A stretch of 64,000 nucleotides of DNA from Ectopseudomonas composti. GTDB lineage: Bacteria > Pseudomonadota > Gammaproteobacteria > Pseudomonadales > Pseudomonadaceae. How positions within the stretch are numbered: position 1 is the stretch's first letter; every line of letters begins with the position of its first letter. Of this stretch, positions 35,555-43,128 are shown piece after piece. The stretch is taken from contig NZ_LSSW01000017.1 in assembly GCF_001567565.1 (NCBI RefSeq), positions 1-64,000 on the forward strand. The letters are read 5' to 3'. The translations under genes and the position numbers were made by a program. Below the pieces are notes generated by a model that was given only the letters and a program-made list of their open reading frames with translations, did no database searches and was not told the DNA's origin.

Positions 35555-37909
35555 TCAAGCCTTGGCGCGCAACTTCTCCGGGTTGATCAGGAAACGCGCC
35601 AGTGCCGGCAGCAACCAGATCGCGCCGATCATGTTCCAGAGGAACATGAAGGTCAGCATCAGCCCCATGTCGGCCTGGAACTTGATGGCCGAGAAGATCC
35701 AGGTCGCCACGCCGATGGCCAAGCAGATACCGGTGAACAGCACGGCCTTGCCGGTGGACTTGAGCGTCTCGTAGTACGCGTCCTGCAGGGACAATCCCTG
35801 ACGCAGGTAAGTCTCCAGGCGGCTGTAGATGTAGATGCCGTAGTCGACACCGATCCCCACACCCAGCGCGATCACCGGCAGCGTTGCAACCTTGACGCCG
35901 ATGCCCATGAACGCCATCAGCGCGTTGCCCAGTACCGAGGTCAGCACCAGCGGCAGGATCACGCACAGCGTCGCAGCCAGCGAGCGGAACGTCAGCAGGC
36001 ACATGATGCTCACCGCCGCATAGACCGCGATCAGCATGGTGGTCTCGGACGCCGCGATCACCTCGTTGGTGGCGGCCTCGATACCGGCGTTGCCCGCTGC
36101 CAGTACCACCTGCAGATCATCGGTGCTGTGCTGAGCGGCGAACTCTTCGGCGGCGGCCACGGCGCGCGACAGGGTCTCGGCCTTGTGATCCTCGAGGAAC
36201 ACCAGCACCGGTGCCACCGAACAGTCTGCGTTGTACAGCCCTTCAGCTCGGGCGATGGAGTTGTTCAGCACGTCCTGGTTGCGCGACAGGGTTTCCCATT
36301 TCAGGTTGCCCTCGTTCATGCCCTTGATCACCTGCTTGGACACGGTGACCATGGAGATGGCCGACTGCACGCCTTCGGTGTTCTCCATCTTCCACATCAG
36401 CTCGTCCATCGCCGACAGCGCTTCGTAGGTGGAACAGCCTTCGGTGGGCGTCTTGATCATCACCACCAGCACGTCGGAACTGGTCGAGTAGTTGCGGATG
36501 ACGAAGTCGTTATCCAGGTTGTAGCGCGAGTCCGGATGCAGCTCCGGCGCGCCCTGGTCGAGGTCGCCGATCTTCAGGTTCTGGCCGTACCAGACACCGC
36601 CAGCCAGCGCCACCACGGCAACCACGACGGAGATGGGCGCCACCATCGGATGGGCAAAGTTGGAAATGGCACGCCAGAACGGATGGTCCTTGGCCGCCTC
36701 TTCACGACTGATCTTCACCGCCTTCTGACTGATGCCGATGTAGGAGATCATCACCGGCAGCAGGATCAGGTTGGTCAGAATGATCACCGCCACGCCCATC
36801 GATGCGCCGATGGCCAGTTCGCGAATCACGCCGATGTCGATCAGCAGCAGGGTGACGAAACCGACGGCGTCGGACAGCAGCGCCACCAGGCCAGGAATGA
36901 ACAGCTGACGGAACGCCATGCGCGCGGCGGACAGGGCGTCGGTCGCCTCGCCCGACGCCATGGCGATGCCGTTGATCTTCTGCACCCCGTGGGAAATACC
37001 GATGGCGAATACCAGGAACGGCACCAGCATCGAGTAAGGGTCAAGACCGAAGCCCAGGGTGTGCAGCAGCCCCAGCTGCCAGATCACCGCGATCAGCGTG
37101 GTGGTGACCACCGCCAGCGTGCTCTTGAAGCAGTGGGTGAACCACAGCAGCAGGACGAAGGTGATACCGATGGCCACGGCGAAGAACAGCGCCACACCGA
37201 TCAGGCCGTCGATCAGATCACCGACCTTCTTGGCGAAACCGATGATGTGCACTTTCACATCGGGGTTTTGCGCCTGGTACTTGTCGCGGATCTTCTCTTC
37301 CAGCTCGTGGGAGAACTTCTGGTAGTCGAGCTTGATCAGCTTGCTCTGATCGTTCGGGTCCGGGTAGGACTCCAGCAGCGGGATGTCGACGATGCTGGAC
37401 TTGAAGTTGTTCGCCACCAGGCGACCGATCTGCCCGGACTTGAGGATGTTGCTGCGCAAGTCCTCGAGGCTGTCGGCAGAGCCGTCGTAGGTCTGCGGGA
37501 TCACCTCACCACCGGCGAAGCCCTCTTCGGTCACTTCGGTCCAGCGTACGCTGGGACTCCACAGCGACTTCAGGCCGGAGCGGTCGACACCGGGAATGTA
37601 GAAGGCCTCGTCATGGATCTGCCGCAGCGTCTCCATGTACTCCTTGCTGAAGATGTCGCCATTGGTGGCTTCTACCGAGATACGTACCGTGTTGCCCAGG
37701 TTGGCCAGGTCGTTACGGTGTTCGAGCATCTTCTGGATGTAGGGGTGGCCCAGCGGAATCATCTTCTCGAAGCTGGTCTGCGGGCGCACCTGCGCAGCCT
37801 GATAGAACAGGAAGATGCTGATCAGCAGGCAGATCAGAATAACCGCCGGGCGATTGTTGAAAATCAGCCGCTCAAGGAAGGAAGCTGGCTGTTGTTGATG
37901 CTTACTCAT
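35555..37909 (-). CDS. MMPL/RND-superfamily transporter
   Basis: A 784-residue inner-membrane protein with two repeats, each a transmembrane helix, a large periplasmic loop and a five-helix bundle with sterol-sensing-domain character (for example VAIGITFVLLLWFTH and LGVGIGVDYGIYIYSRLETY). MMPL-type exporters move lipids or other hydrophobic compounds. Begins MSKHQQQP at 37909, 18 bases after the YCF48-like gene. With the adjacent DUF1302 and DUF1329 genes it forms a recurrent proteobacterial cluster whose cargo is not established. Confidence 0.88.
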   Translation of the reverse strand: MSKHQQQPASFLERLIFNNRPAVILICLLISIFLFYQAAQVRPQTSFEKMIPLGHPYIQKMLEHRNDLANLGNTVRISVEATNGDIFSKEYMETLRQIHDEAFYIPGVDRSGLKSLWSPSVRWTEVTEEGFAGGEVIPQTYDGSADSLEDLRSNILKSGQIGRLVANNFKSSIVDIPLLESYPDPNDQSKLIKLDYQKFSHELEEKIRDKYQAQNPDVKVHIIGFAKKVGDLIDGLIGVALFFAVAIGITFVLLLWFTHCFKSTLAVVTTTLIAVIWQLGLLHTLGFGLDPYSMLVPFLVFAIGISHGVQKINGIAMASGEATDALSAARMAFRQLFIPGLVALLSDAVGFVTLLLIDIGVIRELAIGASMGVAVIILTNLILLPVMISYIGISQKAVKISREEAAKDHPFWRAISNFAHPMVAPISVVVAVVALAGGVWYGQNLKIGDLDQGAPELHPDSRYNLDNDFVIRNYSTSSDVLVVMIKTPTEGCSTYEALSAMDELMWKMENTEGVQSAISMVTVSKQVIKGMNEGNLKWETLSRNQDVLNNSIARAEGLYNADCSVAPVLVFLEDHKAETLSRAVAAAEEFAAQHSTDDLQVVLAAGNAGIEAATNEVIAASETTMLIAVYAAVSIMCLLTFRSLAATLCVILPLVLTSVLGNALMAFMGIGVKVATLPVIALGVGIGVDYGIYIYSRLETYLRQGLSLQDAYYETLKSTGKAVLFTGICLAIGVATWIFSAIKFQADMGLMLTFMFLWNMIGAIWLLPALARFLINPEKLRAKA

Positions 37910-37927
37910 GCAAAGGCTCCCGGCTTG

Positions 37928-39022
37928 TTATTGTTGGCCCAGATCGGCGCCATTCGAGGCGGCGAGGTGAACGCCGCCCTGACCCACCAGAATCAGGTTG
38001 CCGTTATCCAGTGCAGTTACCCCGGCCAGGGAAAGACGGTCGGGGCGATTGATCAGGCTGAAGGTCTGACCATGATCCTTGCTGCGCAGCACGGTGCCGC
38101 CATGCCCCACCACCACGACGCTGCCATCCTTTAGCAGCGTGCCATCGGCCAGACCGAACTCCAGCGGGCCATTGTTCGGCGTGTTGAGCATGACCTGCTG
38201 CCAGCTTTGCCCGAAGTCGGTGGAACGAAACAGGTGGCCGCGCAGACCGTAGACCAGCAAGGTCGCCGGCTGGTCGGTACCGACCACGCCGAACAGCGAA
38301 CCCTCGTAAGGTACGTCCTCGATGCGCTCCCAGGTCTGTCCCCAGTCGGCGGAGCGGAACATCTGCCCCAGCTCGCCGACGATGAACAGACCGGAGTCCT
38401 TCACCGCGGCAATGGCATTGAGGTGATAGGCGTCTTCGTTGTCGAGACGATCGCTGACGTCTTCCCAGTTCTGGCCGCCATCGGTGGTTTCCAGCAACGC
38501 CCCATACGCCCCAACGGCGTAACCGGTTTGCAGGTCCTTGAACCAGATGTCCAGCAGCGGCGCTTCGCGCTCGAGGTCCTCGAACTGTTTGGTCCAGGTC
38601 AGGCCACCATCGCTCGTTGCGAGAATCTGCGCATCGTGACCGACCACCCAACCATGCTGGGCATCGACGAAGAACAGGGACGTCAGCATCTGCCGGGTTG
38701 GCACCTTGGCCTGCTGCCAGCTTTGTCCCTGATCGTTGGAATAGAGAATGTGGCCGCGGTCGCCAACGGCAACCAGGCGCTCGCCGGTGTTGACGACATC
38801 GAGCAGCAGGCTGTGTACGGCCTTGGGCGACTCGATGGCATAGCCGGCCTCGGCTTTAGCCGTGGTCTCGGCCTGCAAGGGTGCGGCAGCGAAGGCCAGG
38901 ATGGAAAGCACACTGCACAGCGAGAGCGCTTTAGCCAGCGGCGAATGGACACGGAGCGCCGATTTGCGCGCCAGATTGGGCGCCAGACCGGACTGGGTGC
39001 GCCGCATGACGGGCTCACTCAT
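37928..39022 (-). CDS. YCF48-like beta-propeller protein (exported)
   Basis: A 364-residue protein of the photosynthesis-assembly YCF48/BNR type. After an N-terminal basic region and hydrophobic signal segment (ALSLCSVLSILAFAAAPLQA, to about residue 51) it contains six Asp-box repeats: NDQGQSW, SDGGLTW, TDGGQNW, ADWGQTW, TDFGQSW and KDHGQTF, which should form a periplasmic propeller. The start at 39022 has GGGGGAAGG upstream. It precedes the RND gene and is probably a periplasmic accessory of that transporter; there is no photosynthesis link here. Confidence 0.88.
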   Translation of the reverse strand: MSEPVMRRTQSGLAPNLARKSALRVHSPLAKALSLCSVLSILAFAAAPLQAETTAKAEAGYAIESPKAVHSLLLDVVNTGERLVAVGDRGHILYSNDQGQSWQQAKVPTRQMLTSLFFVDAQHGWVVGHDAQILATSDGGLTWTKQFEDLEREAPLLDIWFKDLQTGYAVGAYGALLETTDGGQNWEDVSDRLDNEDAYHLNAIAAVKDSGLFIVGELGQMFRSADWGQTWERIEDVPYEGSLFGVVGTDQPATLLVYGLRGHLFRSTDFGQSWQQVMLNTPNNGPLEFGLADGTLLKDGSVVVVGHGGTVLRSKDHGQTFSLINRPDRLSLAGVTALDNGNLILVGQGGVHLAASNGADLGQQ

Positions 39023-39068
39023 ATACCTTCCCCCTTTCTTGTTATAGGCGGTACTACTGATCACGCCC

Positions 39069-39098
39069 ATCCTAGCGAGCTTAGGAAAGCCCTGACAA
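39069..39098 (-). promoter_or_regulatory. possible sigma-70 promoter for the YCF48-RND genes
   Basis: On the minus strand TTGTCA (39098-39093) is followed after 18 bases by TAGGAT (39074-39069), 47 bases upstream of the start codon. Moderate match to consensus. Confidence 0.4.
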
Positions 39099-39166
39099 TT
39101 GGCGCGACGTTATGTTTTGTTAAAGCAAAAGCCGCGTTATAGAAGCCTATTCGCCACGCTGATGCG

Positions 39167-39194
39167 AAAAGGCCGCTACTACTGTAGCGGCCTT
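39167..39194 (-). terminator. terminator after the DUF1329 gene
   Basis: Stem AAGGCCGCTA / TAGCGGCCTT with TTTT following on the minus strand, 20 bases after the DUF1329 stop. It splits the four-gene module into two transcripts or lowers expression of the second half. Confidence 0.8.
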
Positions 39195-39214
39195 CGCTGG
39201 AGACTACACAACTA

Positions 39215-40585
39215 TTATCGAGTGCCGCGGCGACGCAGGGCAGCTGGCTTGAAATAGCCGTCGTCCGGAACCGCCTGGGTGAAATCGATGGTGTTGTTCT
39301 CTTCGTTATCCAGGTTCTGCACGTGGTAGCGACGCGCCTGCAGGTCATGGAACACATCGAGCGCAGACCAGGTGGTCGGCAGATCGTAGTAGTTCTTCAG
39401 GTAGGCGATGGAAACGCGCCACAGCTCACCACGACCGTCGTACTGATCGACCACTGCAGCCTGCCAGCTGTCCTCGTCGAGGAACAGAGTGCGCTTGGAG
39501 TAGATATGACGGGCGCCGGACTTCAGCGTGCCTTCCACAACCCATACGCGGTGCAGCTCGTTACGGGTCAGCGCCGGATTCAGGTGACCGACCTGCAGCA
39601 GATCCTTGTACTTAACGTCAGGGCTGGTGACCTTGTAGTTGTTATACGGGATGTAGATTTCCTTCTTGCCGACCAGTTTCCAGTCATAGCGATCCGGGGC
39701 ACCGTTGAACATGTCGGTGTCGTCGGCAGTACGCAGGCCGTCGGCCGCAGCGATCGGCGTGTCGTAAGCCAGGTTCGGCGCACGGCGCACACGACGCTGA
39801 CCGGCGTTGTAGCCCCAGGCCTGACGCGGTTCCTTCACCTGATCGAGGGTCTCGTGAACCAGCACCGCACCACCGGCCAGACGCGCCGGGCTGGTGGTGA
39901 AGGACAGGTAATAGAACATGATGTTGTTCAGGTCGGCGAAGGAGCCATTCTGCAGGTAGTACTTGAACAGCGCTTCCTGCTGGGAGGTGACCAGCGAGTA
40001 GGCACCGTTGCGCTGTACCGCCACTTCCGAGGCACGCCGCACGATGTAGGTGCCGCGGTAGCGGGCGATGTGGTTCCACAGCGCTTCCACGCCGTTTTGC
40101 GGAATCGGGAACGGGATACCGCCGTAGGCATCGGAGAAGCCGTTGCCGCCATCGACCAACTTGGCAGTGGTGGCGTTCTTGATAGTGTTGTCATAGACCC
40201 ACTGCGGCGCAGAGCCGGAGCGGCGGGTCTGGTAGACCGGCATCTGGTAGGTTTCCGGGTAGGCCTTGAACATGGCGATCTGACCGGGGGTCAGGTTGGC
40301 CTCGTACTGGCTCAGGTTGGCCGCGGTAATGGTGAACAGCGGCTTGTCATCCGGGAACGGATCGATGTGGTGCTGGCCGGAACGGGTGTAGCCAGCCGGG
40401 GCCTGGGTGATGCCACCGGTCCAGGCCGGAATGGTGCCGGCAGCGTTGCCAGCCTTCTCGGCGCCGAAGGGGGTCAGCGTGTCGCCGAGCTTGGCCGCTT
40501 CCTGCGAGGAAACGGCAGCCAGAGCGGAGCCGGCAGAAAACGCCAGTGCAACGGCTACGGCCATCAGCCTGTGCTTGTTCAGCAT
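39215..40585 (-). CDS. DUF1329 exported protein
   Basis: A 456-residue protein with signal peptide MLNKHRLMAVAVALAFSAGS (cleavage near ALAA-VSSQ). DUF1329 proteins have a LolA-like fold related to lipoprotein carriers and are thought to shuttle hydrophobic cargo in the periplasm; the ligand is unknown. Family strings include PFGAEKAGNAAGTIPAWTGG and HYDP-like GQHHIDPFPDDKP. It follows the DUF1302 gene after about 115 bases with two inverted repeats (about 40611-40633 and 40660-40695). Confidence 0.9.
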   Translation of the reverse strand: MLNKHRLMAVAVALAFSAGSALAAVSSQEAAKLGDTLTPFGAEKAGNAAGTIPAWTGGITQAPAGYTRSGQHHIDPFPDDKPLFTITAANLSQYEANLTPGQIAMFKAYPETYQMPVYQTRRSGSAPQWVYDNTIKNATTAKLVDGGNGFSDAYGGIPFPIPQNGVEALWNHIARYRGTYIVRRASEVAVQRNGAYSLVTSQQEALFKYYLQNGSFADLNNIMFYYLSFTTSPARLAGGAVLVHETLDQVKEPRQAWGYNAGQRRVRRAPNLAYDTPIAAADGLRTADDTDMFNGAPDRYDWKLVGKKEIYIPYNNYKVTSPDVKYKDLLQVGHLNPALTRNELHRVWVVEGTLKSGARHIYSKRTLFLDEDSWQAAVVDQYDGRGELWRVSIAYLKNYYDLPTTWSALDVFHDLQARRYHVQNLDNEENNTIDFTQAVPDDGYFKPAALRRRGTR

Positions 40586-40700
40586 GGGTAATTCTCCGTG
40601 AAGAGTCTGGCCGGGCGCCCGAGAGCGCCCGGCGTGTTTCTGGTTATAGGTACACAGGGTGTCTGCACAGCAATACAGCAGCCAATGCAGACGCCCCCCC

Positions 40701-42647
40701 TTAGAAGGAGTACTTGACGTTCAGGCCAATATTGTCGCGATCACGCGAACCGTTGTTCTGGCCAGCGCCATAGAACTCGGTGTACTGGATCTCGGCTTCC
40801 AGGCTGTTCAGGTAGCTGGCGCGCATACCAACGGTGTACGCCTTGCGACCCTCGATGAAGTTGCCGGTCTGGTGCGAGTTACCCTCGAAATCGTGCTTGA
40901 ACACGGCGAACGGCGACAGGTTCACACCAGCATAAACGTCGTTCCAGGTACCCGAGAGCACCAGGGTATAGCCGTAGGCGTTCTTGTTGACCTGATCGTC
41001 ACGATCGTAGCCGGAGATGTAGGAGCCGTTACCGCGGCCGGCGTAGTAGCGCGTGCCGTTGCGCGAGTTGTACTGCAGGCTGTCGCCACGCAGGTGCTCG
41101 GAGGCCAGCTCGGCAACGCCGAACAGCGAATCGAAACCAAAGCTCGGACCGAAGTTGTAGATGGTGCCCAGGGAGGTATTGAAGGCTTCGACACGGGTGT
41201 AGTTGTGGATCTGGTCACCCAGCTGCACTTGCTGGCCGCCGATATTTACACGGCTACCGCCAGCCAACTGAGGCGCCTGGGTCAACAGATCGCCAAGCAG
41301 GTCATTGGTGGCTGCAATACCTACCGGCAGGTTGGGACGGTAAGACAGCTCACCGAATACCGAGGCATTGCCAACAGTGGTGTTGAAGCTGAAGCCGTAC
41401 ATACGAATGTCTTCGGCATACTCACGGCGAGCGTTGACTTGGTTGGCAACGTCGATGGTGGCAACGCCACCTGCAGCCTGAGCGAAGTTAGCGAGCACAG
41501 TGGGATCCAAGCAAAGAGCGCCTAAACCAGCTGCACCACAAGCACCTTGCGCAATGGCAGTTAAATCCAGCCCCTCGTAGGCCCCTAAATCCGCGTAAAT
41601 AGTCGGCTCTTTGGCATGGTAATTGACGAAGTAGAAACCAAACTCGGTGGAATTGAGCTCTTCAGCGATATAACGGAACGCGACACCAAACTGGCCATCG
41701 TTCTTGGCGTTGATATCCGGACCGACATTGGCAACCTTGATATTCCCGTTCGCGTCAACTGTGCGTCCACCCTGAAGTCCGCCAACACCGGCGGCGCTTA
41801 GACCGGAATAGAGGTCTGCTGCGGGAATAAGCGCTGTCTGAGTCGAATAGGCCGTGTTACCACCATCGGCAAACAAGTCGGTCTCAGAGAAATAAGTCCC
41901 TACCGGATCGATAGCGGTCTCTTTCCAGTTCCACTGGTAAAAGGCCTCCATGGACAGGTTGTCGGTCAGGCCCAGGTTGAAGCTGAGCGCCTCGACCGGC
42001 ACCAGTACTTCCTTCACTTCGGAGCCTGGCAAACGGAACTTGGCAGCATCGACCGGGTTGGTGGTATTGATGCCGTTGCGGTAGAACAGGCCTTCACCCC
42101 AGTTGAACACCTGCTTACCCAGGCGACCGGAAACCGGCATATTGCCCACATCCCAGTTGCCATAGACGTAAGCATCGAGAATCTGTGCGTCGCGGCCGGC
42201 CTTGTGACGGGTTTCGCGAGTGAAGCTATTGTCGCGAGGAGCACTCTGACTCGGCTGAGCGGGAGAGTTGGCGTCGTAGTAATCGTTGCGTTTGTCCATG
42301 ATCTGAGTGTCATAGAACGCGGTACCGCGGATAAACACGCCGTAATTCTGGTAGGACGCCTCCAGATCCGAGGTGATCTTGAACACCTCGGAGACCAGGC
42401 CGGTATCGAAGTTGCGATTGCCATCGTTGGTGTTGATGTCGTCGTTGGTCTTGTCCTGACCCTGTACACGCCACAGTTGACCGTAGGAGACGGTGGTATC
42501 GATGGAGCCGGTGATTTCGTTATCGGCGAAGCTGAACTCCACCGCCTGAGCATGAGCGGCAACCAGCAACGGCAGAACACCAGCGAACGCAAAGCCGGCC
42601 TTGGCCGGGGCAAAACGTAGAACGGGCTTGCGGGACTTAATTTCCAT
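40701..42647 (-). CDS. DUF1302 outer-membrane protein
   Basis: A 648-residue protein with a long signal region (to about residue 35, AAHAQA-VEFS) and beta-barrel character: many Tyr/Asn/Gly-rich strands and a C-terminal strand ending in Phe (GLNVKYSF). DUF1302 proteins are outer-membrane barrels of unknown substrate, nearly always beside DUF1329. GGAG lies nine bases before the ATG. The stretch at 41580-41910 is lower in GC than the rest. First gene behind a sigma-54 promoter. Confidence 0.9.
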   Translation of the reverse strand: MEIKSRKPVLRFAPAKAGFAFAGVLPLLVAAHAQAVEFSFADNEITGSIDTTVSYGQLWRVQGQDKTNDDINTNDGNRNFDTGLVSEVFKITSDLEASYQNYGVFIRGTAFYDTQIMDKRNDYYDANSPAQPSQSAPRDNSFTRETRHKAGRDAQILDAYVYGNWDVGNMPVSGRLGKQVFNWGEGLFYRNGINTTNPVDAAKFRLPGSEVKEVLVPVEALSFNLGLTDNLSMEAFYQWNWKETAIDPVGTYFSETDLFADGGNTAYSTQTALIPAADLYSGLSAAGVGGLQGGRTVDANGNIKVANVGPDINAKNDGQFGVAFRYIAEELNSTEFGFYFVNYHAKEPTIYADLGAYEGLDLTAIAQGACGAAGLGALCLDPTVLANFAQAAGGVATIDVANQVNARREYAEDIRMYGFSFNTTVGNASVFGELSYRPNLPVGIAATNDLLGDLLTQAPQLAGGSRVNIGGQQVQLGDQIHNYTRVEAFNTSLGTIYNFGPSFGFDSLFGVAELASEHLRGDSLQYNSRNGTRYYAGRGNGSYISGYDRDDQVNKNAYGYTLVLSGTWNDVYAGVNLSPFAVFKHDFEGNSHQTGNFIEGRKAYTVGMRASYLNSLEAEIQYTEFYGAGQNNGSRDRDNIGLNVKYSF

Positions 42648-43067
42648 CGAGACTCACTCCGTGGACAGATCATTCTTTTGAGCGATCCCGTAACCGGGTC
42701 GCGATATGCCGCACTGGCGACGGCTTCTTTTTTATTTGCTGCGACGAGTTCCAACGACCGACGAGCGCGCACTCGCGGTCAAATCCTGTTCAGCACTGCA
42801 ACCATGGTGCCAATTCAAACAGTTGTATCAGCGCAAACAGGCTTGGGAGAGCCATCGCCGAGTTTCATTTCGTGACTGATCAGCCACTGACCAATGCGTC
42901 AGCTATTCCACGAAAAAATGGCGCACTTTGTCCTACGATCCGACGCTTTATGCCACTCACCACGGGCCCTGTAGCGATGCCAGACTGCGAAGACACATTC
43001 GCTGTCAAGCCACGGCGCCCTAACTTAAGTGTGCAAACGAATAACGAATCGCATACATATTTCATTG
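42648..43067. other. long regulatory region upstream of the DUF1302 gene
   Basis: No convincing gene in this stretch. It holds the sigma-54 promoter at 42797-42812; the sequence beyond it (about 42813-43000) is where an enhancer-binding activator would be expected to bind, but no clear dyad was identified. Confidence 0.5.
42797..42812 (-). promoter_or_regulatory. sigma-54 (RpoN) promoter of the DUF1302-DUF1329 genes
   Basis: On the minus strand TGGCAC-CATGG-TTGCA matches the -24/-12 consensus (TGGCAC-N5-TTGCW) exactly with correct spacing. It lies about 150 bases before the DUF1302 start, which implies a leader of roughly 140 nucleotides. Confidence 0.85.
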
Positions 43068-43069
43068 GG

Positions 43070-43105
43070 TAACAAAAAAGTGTTACCAACCAGAGGTCGG
43101 TAACA
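43070..43105 (-). terminator. terminator of pepN
   Basis: On the minus strand AAGTGTTACC-GACCTCTGGTT-GGTAACACTT followed by TTTTG, about 25 bases after the pepN stop. Confidence 0.88.
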
Positions 43106-43128
43106 CTTCTTGTAGAGCAAAACCCGCC

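Noticed and set aside
35459..38134. 891-codon open frame on the plus strand across the RND gene
   Set aside because: Complement shadow of the transporter; His/Gln/Asp-rich low-quality sequence and it begins inside a REP element.
37928..39022. Photosystem II assembly factor
   Set aside because: The YCF48 name reflects the propeller fold only; nothing in the region relates to photosynthesis.
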